Positions 9,463 through 17,500 of a DNA stretch of 17,500 nt are shown here, piece after piece. The DNA comes from Pigoraptor vietnamica (Eukaryota > Opisthokonta > Filasterea): positions 1 to 17,500 of the forward strand of contig CALSCQ010001625.1 of NCBI GenBank assembly GCA_943704525.1, written 5' to 3'. Both the position numbers and the translations under genes were made by a program. The notes beneath the pieces are model-generated. The model saw nothing but the letters and a program-made list of their open reading frames with translations. It searched no databases and was not told the origin of the DNA. Position 1 is the first letter of the stretch. Each line of letters begins with the position of its first letter.

Positions 9463-9730
9463 CTCCCAGTTTTTCCACAACACACTGCGCGCGGAAGGAA
9501 TTTGACGTCGGCCCAAACACACCTTACAGGATTCACATACACACACACGCATACAACCTTCGGTTCAGTTTCGCAGTGGGCGGGGCTACTGTTACACCGT
9601 GGCTGGGACAGCTCAGTTTGACAAATACCGGCTCGATTGCCTATGGAAGATAGGCTCGACAAGGGCGCGCATTCCACGCGCGCCTGTCTTGCTTCCGTCG
9701 ACAGGCAGCTCCCACCAAAGCAGAAGGAAC

Positions 9731-9776
9731 ACACACACGCACACACGCACGCACACACACCACGCACACACACGCG
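9731..9776. repeat. (CA)n microsatellite, intergenic
   Basis: An interrupted CA/CGCA tract lies upstream of the ankyrin gene. It might be intronic if that gene has an upstream exon. Confidence 0.8.
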
Positions 9777-10283
9777 CACCAATCTCACGGAGGAGGTGCG
9801 GGGTGGCTTCCCGCACCCTGCACATCTCGGTAAACTTCCGCGTCGTAGTAACAGTCACTCGTGCATTCGACCACACAATGACGCAGCGTGGTCGTGCCCA
9901 TCTCAACGGCGTGGCTCTTCGCGCCCAACAACCGCGCGCGCCTACACACACACAGCTTGCGGCGCTAGGTGTGTGTACACATTTTGCGTTCCAGTCATTA
10001 CTACTTACGCACGCTGGGTGTGCGTGCGCTGACGCGCAGCAGCACAAGTCCCTCCCTTTCCGACGCCGTCCCCTTTCCCCCTCCCAGTGTGATTCACAAC
10101 GTTAGCGAATAAGGACGCGTTCCCTTACGTCAATCAACTAGCATCCCGGTCACGTCGGCATCTGCGTACGAAAGCGACGACGACACGGAGACGACCACTT
10201 CGGCATTGATACCGTCAACGCAAGTTTTGGCAAACCGTGGGCGGGTAATCCCGCTAGGGGTTCCGTGTAGGGCGCCCTCCGCC

Positions 10284-11306
10284 ATGCCTTCGGTTGTGCG
10301 CGAGGGCCAATTTGTGCGACGGGCGCCTTCTCTTTCCATCCGCGCTCGCAGTGGCGTACCGCGCGTGAACACTCCCACGTTTGCGTCGAGCGACAGCGAG
10401 ATGCGCAGCAGTGCCACTCCCAACCACCAACAGAACAAGGCCTCCACGCCGCAAATGCAGCTGTACACGGCGGCCAAGACGGGTGACGTGGACGCGATGT
10501 ACGAAGCACTCAACGCGGGGGCCGACATCGACGGCACCGAGGACAACCGGGGGTACGGCGCACTGCACGACGCCGCGTTTTACGGGCACGTCGACGTGTT
10601 GCAGGCGCTCATCGAACACGGGGCGAACGTCGAAATTGCAGAACAGTCCGGCGGCTGGACACCCCTCCTCTGGGCGGCGAACCGCGGCAACGTCGAGTGC
10701 CTGCGACTGCTCATCTCGGCCGGCGCCGACCCCAACAAGACCAACACGAACGGCAGCACGGCGCTCGCGGCCGCGGCGAACGGGGGGCATCTCGAGTGCG
10801 TCATGGCCCTTCTTGACGCCGGCGCCGATCCCAACATAGTTGACAAGGACCTCGACAGCGCGCTGATGTGGGCGGCCGCCAAAGGGTTCGACGCGTGTGT
10901 CGAGGTGCTCATCCTCAGTGGGGCGACCGTCACGTGGGCCAATGACGCCGGCGACACGGCGCTGCACTGGGCGGCACTGTCGGGACACACCGGGTGCGTG
11001 GAACTCCTCCTCGCGCACAACGCCGACGTCGACGCGCGCAACTTGAAGGGCAAGACGCCGCTCATGGCCGCGGCAGAGTACGGCCGCATCGGGTCGATGT
11101 CGCGACTGGTCGACGCCGGCGCTTCGGTGGACGCCGTCGATTACGAGGGCCGCAGCGCGCTCATGCACGCGGCGAGGTACAACCGCCTCGTTGCCATCCA
11201 CGCGCTGCTCGGGTACGGCGCAGGTCAGGTGACCGTGTGCAGGGGCAACCGCCCTCCGTCCGCACCCAGCCGGTGCCGCCTTGCGCTCGACCGCCCGCGA
11301 TGCTGA
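10284..11306 (+). CDS. Ankyrin-repeat protein (eight ANK repeats)
   Basis: Ankyrin repeats form a protein-binding solenoid; the partner is unknown. From the ATG at 10284 the frame gives 340 residues. A basic, Ser-rich N-terminal segment of about 57 residues precedes eight consecutive repeats (about residues 58-335). The repeats show the GHVDVLQALIEHGANVE and GCVELLLAHNADVDAR pattern and the TPLLWAA, TALHWAA and TPLMAAA turns. No kinase, BTB, DHHC, SAM or membrane segment is visible. The frame is open upstream of the ATG back to about 10113 and includes an acidic stretch YESDDDTETTT, so the true start may lie in an upstream exon. The C-terminal tail after GYGAGQ is Arg/Pro-rich and unlike an ankyrin cap. 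A GTGACC at 11232, right after GGTCAG, could be a donor joining to ACAACTATTTAA after the CTCCAG acceptor near 11443. The opposite-strand 352-codon frame is a shadow of this gene. Confidence 0.85.
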   Translation: MPSVVREGQFVRRAPSLSIRARSGVPRVNTPTFASSDSEMRSSATPNHQQNKASTPQMQLYTAAKTGDVDAMYEALNAGADIDGTEDNRGYGALHDAAFYGHVDVLQALIEHGANVEIAEQSGGWTPLLWAANRGNVECLRLLISAGADPNKTNTNGSTALAAAANGGHLECVMALLDAGADPNIVDKDLDSALMWAAAKGFDACVEVLILSGATVTWANDAGDTALHWAALSGHTGCVELLLAHNADVDARNLKGKTPLMAAAEYGRIGSMSRLVDAGASVDAVDYEGRSALMHAARYNRLVAIHALLGYGAGQVTVCRGNRPPSAPSRCRLALDRPRC

Positions 11307-11671
11307 GCCCATGGTCCAACGCCAAGACCACCTCTCACATTCAAATAGCGTCCCTTCGCGTCATGCTCCGCTGACAAGGACACGAACACGCGCACGCACA
11401 CACATCCGCGCCACACACACACACGCACTCTAACACACTCCAGACAACTATTTAACACACGTCGTCCATTATCGCGCTCCCAGTACGACCGCGCCGTCCA
11501 TATTTTCTTCGTCCCTCTGTCACCCCTCGACGGCCGCTAACTTATGTGCGTCACAATTGCCCTGGCGGCAAATCGCCCGCCAAACCGCGGGAAAGAGCTT
11601 CAGGGGGCAGAACTCGCCCTCTATGCTCAATAAGTAAATTATTGGAAAACGAGTCATTAATTTTCTGAGAC

Positions 11672-11755
<84 letters not shown>

Positions 11756-11844
11756 CACACAGGCATGCACAAACACACGCAGAGCACTTCAATCACAGAA
11801 AATGAGGTATGAAACAGAGGCGAAGGGCGGTTGGCAAAATCAGT
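11307..11844. other. Spacer between ankyrin gene and RPAIN 3' end (convergent)
   Basis: No gene is seen. The stretch holds CA-rich sequence at about 11390-11450 and the long (AC)n array at 11673-11750. It presumably contains both 3' untranslated regions. Confidence 0.6.
11673..11750. repeat. Pure (AC)39 microsatellite
   Basis: About 78 uninterrupted bases of AC repeats form the cleanest dinucleotide array in the window. It lies between the convergent ankyrin and RPAIN genes. Lack of interruptions suggests recent expansion. Confidence 0.95.
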
Positions 11845-13492
11845 TCATAAGACCACCTCGCATAAGTCACACTGCGCGCACGTGATGAAGAGACCGCGGA
11901 AGCCAGGGACGTCCTGCATAGAGAACACGGGCTCCGCGGGACACCTTTGGCTGTGACGTCAGCATGACAACAGTAAGTACTGGGCGGACTGAGGCAACAC
12001 GAAAAGACACTACACGGGCACACACAGCACCTGAAATATTGAATTGCAATTGAACGTGCGCGCGCACAATCAAGACACGCAACGCACCCGTGCAGCATGG
12101 AAAAGTGCTCCAACTGTCGCTTGAGGTGCGGAAGCGTCGTGCCGTCCGTCTGCGGTGCACGTAGGGTTGGAAAAAAGATCATTCAGAACGAGCATCATGC
12201 CACAACAGCGCACGGATAAGTTTGCCCGTACACACGCACACACACACGCGCGCGCGCACACACACACATATTAATATAAGCGCGCATACATACAGACACG
12301 CACAGGCACACACCCACACAAACACACACACACTCACACACACACACACACACACAACACAAACACACACACACAAACACATACAAGCACCCACCAGCGT
12401 GTCGACCCTGAATCCGCACGGGCAGTAGAGCACGCGCATGCGCTGAAACACGCGGTTGCGCTTGCACACCGGGCACACGACAACCCACTCGTCGAGGCTG
12501 TCGATGGCCGCCTGCAGCGCCTCCTCCTCGAAGCCGTCTACCTCGGCAAAGTACTGCTCAACGAGCTTTTGCTCTACGCGTAAAAAAAGGATCGTTTAAA
12601 CTTGCGCACGTCCAAAAGCTCATCCCGAAACGATGAACGGAGAATCATCCAGATGCTCGATGCAGAGTGCAGCGACATGCGTGCGCACGAAAGATGCGCT
12701 GAAGGTTGAATTCAACCACACACAAACAGCGGAAGCAACATGAAACGGGGCGCACACTGCATCTCGCACACAGCATGCATCTCGCACACACCTTCGCGCT
12801 TGAGCTCCTCCGTGAGCTCGTCCATAATGGCGAGCAGGCGATCGAACTCGTCCTGGCTCTCCGGTGTGAGATATCCCTCGCACATCGTCACGTCCGACGA
12901 CGGAAGCGCACCGGCATCGCTCTCAACGACCATCTGCACCAGAAACAGACACGTCAACACAATTTTCATCTCACGTGCCTTCAAGCACATGCGCGCTGGC
13001 AGTCATGGTCGTCTCCTATGTTGCGATCGAGGCGGTTACGGGACCTGGTCTGTCGCAGGGTGTGTGGTGGTTGCATCCGCCCTTACAAAGTACAGCCTCC
13101 CATACACACACGCAGGGCGGCAGAAGCACCACACTACTGCCCACGCACCTCTTCAGCAGCCGAGGAGAACTCCTCCCACTCCGAGAAGATCAAGTTCCTC
13201 ACGAACTCGCCGTCCTGCAGCACCTCTTCAACGGTCATGTCTTCCACGCCGTCGTGTTGTGCACGGTGTCGCTCCACGAGCGCAGCACGCGAGGCCTTCA
13301 GCCGGTCGATGCACCGCTTACGGAACGTCTCCTTCCATGGCGGCGACTTGAGCTTGTATTGGCTCTGTTTGCGAGAGCAAAGAGAATGCAAACGGGCGAT
13401 AATAAATGTAAGCGAGGTAAAAGATGCACTCACGTCTTCTCATAGACAGCACCCACCAGTCTTCGTTGCTGCGTCTGCTCCAGGGACGACAT
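11845..13492 (-). CDS. RPAIN: RPA-interacting protein (RPAIN), six exons
   Basis: RPAIN binds replication protein A and helps import it into the nucleus. Exons on the minus strand are 13492-13457, 13364-13149, 12933-12792, 12573-12395, 12149-12088 and 11944-11845, joined in frame to 244 residues (human about 219). The N-terminal RPA-binding motif is clear: SQYKLKSPPWKETFRKRCID, then the acidic helix EFVRNLIFSEWEEF. A central helical part (EFDRLLAIMDELTEELKREE, QKLVEQYFAEVDGFEEEAL) leads to the C-terminal zinc-finger domain. This has Cys165-Pro-Val-Cys168 and Cys182-Pro-Cys184, with GFRVDTL after it, and ends in HFSMLHGCPAEP and TCAQCDLCEVVL, the expected last residues. Donors are GTGGGT, GTGCGT, GTGTGC, GTGGGT and GTGCGT. 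Exon 1 is only 12 codons long. It was chosen because RRL joined to SQYKLKSPPW matches the family. The gene is head-to-head with DUG3, 758 bp apart. Confidence 0.9.
12231..12375. repeat. (CA)n array in RPAIN intron 4
   Basis: An interrupted CA array, with CGCG and AT-rich breaks near 12270, fills much of the 245-nt fourth intron of RPAIN. Confidence 0.9.
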
Positions 13493-14250
13493 TGCGAAGG
13501 TTTCGCACGTCTCTACCTCTCTCTCGTGCGTAAGGTATGCGGAGGCAGTGGGAGTTATTCAAAGTGTGATGCCGTTCGCGATCGGCTGTCAGCGTGGACG
13601 AACGTCTTGCGCGCGTTTTGGCGGGAGTGGCGTTGTGACGCGCCAGTGTAAGCTATGGTGGATGTTTCATTTGTTACAGCAGTGTAACAGTGGGGATTGA
13701 TGCAATGGTGGATGTTACAGGTCATATTAATCTAAGGTGGGTGTTACGGAGTGCACTGATGTAACAGTGAATGTTACAGCACATATCAATGTAAGGTGGG
13801 TGTTTTCATTGGTGGGGTGAGGCCCCAGAGGGAATGTTGAGCGTAGGGTGGGGATTGGTTGTTGAGCATAGGGTGGGGGTTTGATCGCTGCCTAAGCCGC
13901 AAACGGGTGTGTGGATGACGCCTGCATCGCAACCGACGTTCGCCCTCCTCCATCGCTCTTCTCTAAGTAGTCAAACCGCGTCTCTAGTTGAGCCAACATT
14001 CGTGCCTTCTCGTCTTCATGCGCACAGTGCGTACGTGTTCTTTTTCCTCCGGCGACAGTTCGAATGGCATTTCGGCGAATTTTTCCACGACTAAATTTTA
14101 GCTATTGAGGGGTGCGAATTCGCCGACGAAGCTTTTTTTCTCTAACGTCGAATACGCTCGCCGGAACACGCTCGGAGGAGCACAAACGACGCGTGCGAAA
14201 GGAGAAAGAGAGGGAGGAGTGCGCGGGTCGTCGCCTCTAACTCAGCGGAG
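13493..14250. promoter_or_regulatory. Divergent promoter region between RPAIN and DUG3
   Basis: The two ATGs face away from each other across this stretch, so both promoters must lie here or nearby. Its left half carries the repeat cluster at 13652-13881. The right half (13900-14250) has no coding-like frame and should hold the DUG3 5' untranslated region. No convincing TATA box is visible. Confidence 0.5.
13652..13881. repeat. Tandem repeats with TGTTACA/TGTAACA palindromes
   Basis: A 35-bp block at 13711-13745 recurs at 13770-13804 with few changes (period 59 bp; shared ATGTTACAG and TAAGGTGGGTGTT). A second short unit, GTTGAGCGTAGGGTGGGG, recurs as GTTGAGCATAGGGTGGGG (about 13836 and 13861). 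Two near-perfect palindromes are embedded: TGTTACA-GCAG-TGTAACA at 13672-13689 and TGTAACA-GTGAA-TGTTACA at 13760-13778. The TAACAG core resembles a Myb-type site. That link is an inference. Confidence 0.6.
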
Positions 14251-16851
14251 ATGTGCCGCTTCGTGCTCTACATGGGCAAACAGCCCATTCTTATCGCCGA
14301 TTTGCTGTTGAAGCCGACGCACTCGATCATCAAGCAGTCCTTCAGCTGCAAACTGCGCATGGACCACAACCCGCTCAACGGCGACGGGTTCGGCGTGGGG
14401 TGGTACGACACGAAGGTGCGTGGCGCGGCCGTTTGTGTGGGACTTGGCTAGTCCGATTGGAATTTTTGGGCAATTTCAAATATGGACGTCGATGGCGGTG
14501 ACTAATGGACGTGCTGTGTGTATGCGCAGGTTGATCCCTCGCCGTGCGTGTTTACGAGTGTTCTTCCAGCGTGAGTGAGGCCGTCGCGTGCGGTATTCGC
14601 TGTGACGACGCTGCTGTTGATGCGCATGTGACGGTCTCTTCGTGTGCGATTGTGTGCGGTTCAGTGTGAACCTGTGCGCGCTTGGAGTGTATGTAATGTG
14701 CGTTGAATGTGCGTGCATGTGCGGAAGGTGCGCTTATGGACGACTGTAGTGTGCGCTGCATGCTGACAGTGTTTGATGACCCTCGTCGCAGTTGGAACAA
14801 TTTGAATCTGAAGCGCATTTCGGAGAAGATCCAGTCGAAACTCGTGTTTGCGCACGTTCGCGCGGCCACTTTGGGCCTTCCCATTAGCGAGAGTAATTGC
14901 CACCCGTGGTCGTACGGCCCGTTTATGTGGATGCACAACGGCACTATTGCGCAGTTCAATAAGGTGTGTGGCTACCGACGCAGTGTGTGTGCGCACGTGT
15001 TTGTTGTTATGCGGCGTGGCAGTGTGCGGCGAGACCTTCACGATAAGGCCTGTAAGAGTGCATGCGTGGTGTCATCGCGTCAGTGTCTTCCCTTGCGTAC
15101 GCTGTGGGGTCGATGGACACGTGGTATGCGCAATCGCTCCCAGAACGCCCCTCTCACCCTCGCGTCTTCACGCGCAGATCAAACGGCGGCTGCAACAGAG
15201 CTTGCGCGATTCCCTCTTCGACATGTTGCAAGGTGCGCGCACGCACGCGAACATCTATCCCCTGTTGTTTCAGCCCGATATTCGCAGTGCTCTTTCTTTG
15301 CGTGTGTGCGCGCACGCGCGCGAACATCTATCCCCTGTGTTGTTTCATCCCGATATTCGCAGTGCTCTTCTCTCCTCAATTCGCGCGCGCACGCACGCCA
15401 ACGTCCGTCTGCTTGTTAGCCCGATAATCGCACCGCTCTTCTCTGGTCACGTGGCACCAAGTGTCCTTCTGTCCCGTCAGTGTGTCGCTGTCTCACTTGG
15501 GCCACGTGCGAATGACTCCTCTTAGGAACGACGGATTCCGAAAACGCATTTGCGCTTTTTTTGAATCAGGTGCGCTTTTGTGTGCGTGTGTGCGAACGCC
15601 CTTTCTGTGTCTTCTCGCTCCTCCGTTGCATCGCAGCCATGTACACGCACGCATGCACACATTGGCACACACACACACACACACATAAAACGTACGTTCA
15701 GTCATCTCCGCGCATTCAGTCATCTCCGCGCTTAGCTGACCATTTCGCTCTGTCGTCCCTCCGCAGTTCCCCGACCCTCTGAACGGGTCGTATTCGGTGG
15801 ACGAGATCAAGGAGGCGATGCTGACAACAATACGCTTGATTAACGAATGGAGTGAGGAGGCCGGCATCGAGGAGGTGCGTGGGGCCGTGCGCCGCAATCG
15901 GCGAGGCAGTCGCGTTGCCGTCCTCCTCCGCGTATATGCGCACACGCACACACGCACGCGCACAAAACGCACGCTTTTCTCCTCCGCGCATGCGCACATA
16001 CGAAGGAGTCGCATCTGACGCATTTCTATCATTTTTTTGTAGCCGGCGACGATGAACTTTGCAGTGGCCGACGGCCGCTGCGTCGTTGCATCGCGTTACG
16101 TGAACAGGCCCAATGCGGAGCCCGTCTCGCTCTACTTTTCGTCGGGGACAAACTTCGAATGCGACGATTCGGGCAACTACCGCATGGTGCGTGAAGAACG
16201 CCTCGTGCGCTGCCGTGTGTGCGTGCATGTGTAGTCGCGTGTGTCGAAGTATCCTTACTGTGTGCCTGCTCTGTCGTGTGTGCGCGCGTCGAGTGTATGT
16301 CTTTTCTCACTGTGCTTGCGTGTGCTTGTGTACTTGCATTGCTGTCGCGTGTGTGGTGTGTCGGCGCGCGGGCGAAAATTGCTTAAATGTCGGTGTCCAC
16401 CACGCAAACAGGTCAAAACAGACCGCCGAGAACACGTCGTCATTGTAGCGTCAGGTGAGATACTCGTACGGAAGAGTTCGTCTTAATTACCCCGTTTTCG
16501 TCTAATTGGCCCAATCGTCGCACAACAGCCCCATAAGACCTCCCTCTCTCCCAGTCGCTTCACTTACTTTTCCCCAATCGCTTCAGTCACTCTCTCCCAG
16601 TCGCTTCATTCACTCTCTCACCGGCGCGTCCCTCTTCCGCAGAACCGCTCACATTCGAAAAGCAAGACTGGCTGCCCGTGCCGAGCAATCATCTTCTCGT
16701 CATATCGCCGCGCCTCAACGTTCTCCTCTACCCCATTCCCGACCGCGCGCCCGCCAAGCTGCACGCTACGATCCCCGCAAACGCGCCTATTGTCGGCGTC
16801 CCTACCCCGAACGTTCAGCAAGGCCTCGCAGTAACCGCTGCATGCAACTGA
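14251..16851 (+). CDS. DUG3: Class II glutamine amidotransferase DUG3-type (glutathione degradation), nine exons
   Basis: Dug3 is the glutamine amidotransferase-fold subunit that acts with Dug2 to remove the gamma-glutamyl group of glutathione in the cytosol. Exons are 14251-14415, 14530-14570, 14792-14963, 15178-15232, 15526-15569, 15767-15874, 16043-16186, 16412-16454 and 16643-16851. All join in frame to 326 residues (yeast Dug3 is 357). Cys2 follows the initiator Met (MCRFVLYMGKQPI) and is the expected N-terminal nucleophile. NGDGFGVGWY is at 43-52, HVRAAT at 90-95, NCHPW at 104-108 and MHNG at 116-119. The small exon 5 gives GTTDSENAFALFLNQ. Then follow AMLTTIRLINEW, MNFAVADGRCVVASRYVNR, and VVIVASEPLTFEKQDWLPVP across exons 8 and 9. 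Donors are GTGCGT, GTGAGT, GTGTGT, GTGCGC, GTGCGC, GTGCGT, GTGCGT and GTGAGA. YafJ/EgtC-like hydrolases are the nearest alternative. The two C-terminal motifs favour Dug3. No Dug1 or Dug2 gene is in the window. Confidence 0.92.
15237..15446. repeat. Three-copy minisatellite in DUG3 intron 4
   Basis: A unit of 73-76 bp is repeated at about 15237-15309, 15310-15385 and 15386-15446. The first two copies share GAACATCTATCCCCTG and CCCGATATTCGCAGTGCTCT almost exactly. The third is degenerate. The whole array lies within the 293-nt intron between exons 4 and 5. It is not a CRISPR: there are no unique spacers. Confidence 0.85.
15665..15731. repeat. CA tract and short tandem repeat in DUG3 intron 5
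   Basis: A CA run at 15665-15685 is followed by two copies of TTCAGTCATCTCCGCGC at about 15698-15731, all inside the 197-nt fifth intron of DUG3. Confidence 0.7.
16540..16620. repeat. Pyrimidine-rich short repeats in DUG3 intron 8
   Basis: Variants of CTCTCCCAGTCGCTTCA occur at about 16546-16562 and 16593-16609, with a related CCCCAATCGCTTCAGTCA between them. The array precedes the exon 9 acceptor (CTCTTCCGCAG) and may act as an extended polypyrimidine tract. Confidence 0.55.
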
Positions 16852-17310
16852 GGTACGGATGGCCGCGCAATCGGCCGCACGAGAGCACATCAGCGCTGGG
16901 GTCTGACATTTAGCGTCGCCTGCTGCGTTTTTCCCTTGAAAGGTCAAAATAATACAGCACCCCCGTGCGAACTGTACGTAAAGAGAGGGCACGAACCAGC
17001 TTGGCGAGAAGGCTCAGCAGAGCTTGAAATTATAGTGCATTGGGAGTGGGCGCGGGGACATGCCCCGACTGTACAAGCGCTGCGCGCGGTGCGCAAATAC
17101 ACGACGAGCGAACTGCCACATGATAGCGGTGCAACAGCGATAACGCAGGACGGCAACAGCAGCGAAATGGCGGCACGCGCACGCACGCACGCATGCACGC
17201 GAGGGGCAACACGCGCAGCTCGACAAGCACTCAGTGGTCCGAATTGCACAGGGAGGCTCATAACTCGTACTTGACACGCAGCGACGCAACGGGAGAACGA
17301 CCCGATCGAC
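16852..17310. other. Spacer between convergent DUG3 and kinase genes
   Basis: No coding-like frame is seen on either strand. The 459 bases presumably hold both 3' untranslated regions. A CGCACGCACGCACGCATGC run lies at 17177-17198. Confidence 0.55.
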
Positions 17311-17500
17311 TCACAGCCGCATCTTTGAAATCAGGCGATCGACGAGTTTTTTGTGATGCCACAGGTCTCCCGAGAGCCGCTTCGTGTGCAGGCCAAACAG
17401 CGAGAGACGGGGGATGCGGCACACCTCAAACTCAAACCGCGCCGGGCGCCCACGCGAGGCGTCCCTCTCCTCACACGTGAACACGTAGCCGGCCAGCTCG
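17311..17500 (-). CDS. C-terminal KA1 domain of a CAMK/AMPK-MELK-type protein kinase (partial)
   Basis: The minus-strand frame running off the right edge ends at the stop 17313-17311 and encodes 62 residues with no start inside the window. The pattern matches a kinase-associated 1 (KA1) domain. It shows FEFEVCRIPRLSLFGLHTKR, then LSGDLWHHKKLVDRLISKMR, where family members have F-E-x-E-V-C, a hydrophobic strand, G-[IL]-x-x-K-R-[IL]-x-G-D-x-W-x-[YH]-K and an amphipathic last helix at the protein end. KA1 domains bind anionic membrane lipids and can autoinhibit the kinase in MELK, MARK and Kcc4/Gin4 kinases. The catalytic domain should lie to the right of the window. The exact kinase subfamily cannot be named from this fragment. 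Confidence 0.72.
   Translation of the reverse strand, partial: ELAGYVFTCEERDASRGRPARFEFEVCRIPRLSLFGLHTKRLSGDLWHHKKLVDRLISKMRL

Larger units (their letters stand above)
8701..10283. other. About 1.6 kb without a supportable gene
   Basis: No frame shows family resemblance or exon-like structure. The stretch holds two similar blocks starting near 8817 and 9444, an imperfect inverted repeat at 9108-9169, a CA tract at 9731-9776 and, from about 10110, an open frame leading into the ankyrin gene. The inverted and dispersed repeats suggest remnants of mobile DNA, without a recognisable transposase. Confidence 0.5.

Noticed and set aside
9613-10105. Overlapping frames of 131-168 codons on both strands upstream of the ankyrin gene
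   Set aside because: Composition is dominated by CA-type low complexity and nothing resembles a known domain. An upstream ankyrin exon here cannot be shown.
10254-11312. A 352-codon minus-strand frame opposite the ankyrin gene
   Set aside because: It is a shadow of the GC-rich ankyrin coding strand. It has no family pattern, while the plus strand has eight clear repeats.
12070-12488. Minus-strand frames of 65-99 codons starting near the RPAIN zinc-finger exon
   Set aside because: They run from real exon 4 into the TG-rich intron 4. Splicing at GTGGGT (12394) explains the sequence better.
15237-15446. Possible CRISPR-like array
   Set aside because: The three units are tandem copies along their full length, with no unique spacers, and lie in an intron of a eukaryotic gene.
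1-17500. tRNA, rRNA, snoRNA genes and intact transposons
   Set aside because: I saw no tRNA-like T-loop and anticodon arms, no rRNA segments, and no transposase, reverse transcriptase or integrase motifs. A covariance-model search was not possible here.

Overview
The window is nuclear DNA from an intron-rich, GC-rich unicellular eukaryote (an alga or other protist; the sequence alone does not place it further). The evidence is five conserved genes that can be rebuilt only by joining exons. They use 24 introns of about 90 to 375 nt, and every exon join is in frame. Twenty-three of the introns begin with GTG (GTGGGT, GTGCGT, GTGAGT, GTGTGT and similar) and one is a GC-AG intron. Long (CA/TG)n microsatellites fill introns and intergenic DNA and produce most of the long, meaningless His/Thr- or Cys/Val-rich open frames.

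Layout from left to right. ELP6 (Elongator subunit) lies at about 137-1809 on the minus strand, with an uncertain 3' end beside a poly-C run at 1-21. A Gfo/Idh/MocA dehydrogenase of the inositol 2-dehydrogenase (IolG) type lies at 2000-3594, minus. After an 830-base spacer with short tandem repeats comes UTP6 (U3 snoRNP / SSU processome protein) at 4428-7217, minus, with six exons. Divergent from it on the plus strand is an unresolved candidate gene (exons about 7512-7564 and 7769-7912). It leads into a WD40-repeat region at 8035-8700 that is broken by frameshifts. From 8700 to 10283 no gene can be supported; this stretch holds dispersed and inverted repeats and a CA tract. An eight-repeat ankyrin protein lies at 10284-11306, plus.

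The right third contains RPAIN (RPA-interacting zinc-finger protein) at 11845-13492, minus, with six exons. A divergent promoter region with 59-bp repeats and TGTTACA/TGTAACA palindromes separates it from DUG3 (class II glutamine amidotransferase of the glutathione-degrading DUG complex) at 14251-16851, plus, with nine exons. The window ends inside the C-terminal KA1 domain of a CAMK/AMPK-MELK-type protein kinase on the minus strand (17311-17500), convergent with DUG3.

The genes do not form one pathway. They are ordinary housekeeping functions (tRNA modification, ribosome biogenesis, RPA import, glutathione turnover, polyol metabolism, signalling) packed with 0.2-0.8 kb spacers. I found no RNA genes, CRISPR array, intact transposon or clear new multi-gene system. 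The more unusual features are the near-invariant GTG donors, the GC-AG intron, the intronic minisatellite in DUG3, the duplicated tail of UTP6 and the decaying WD40 locus.
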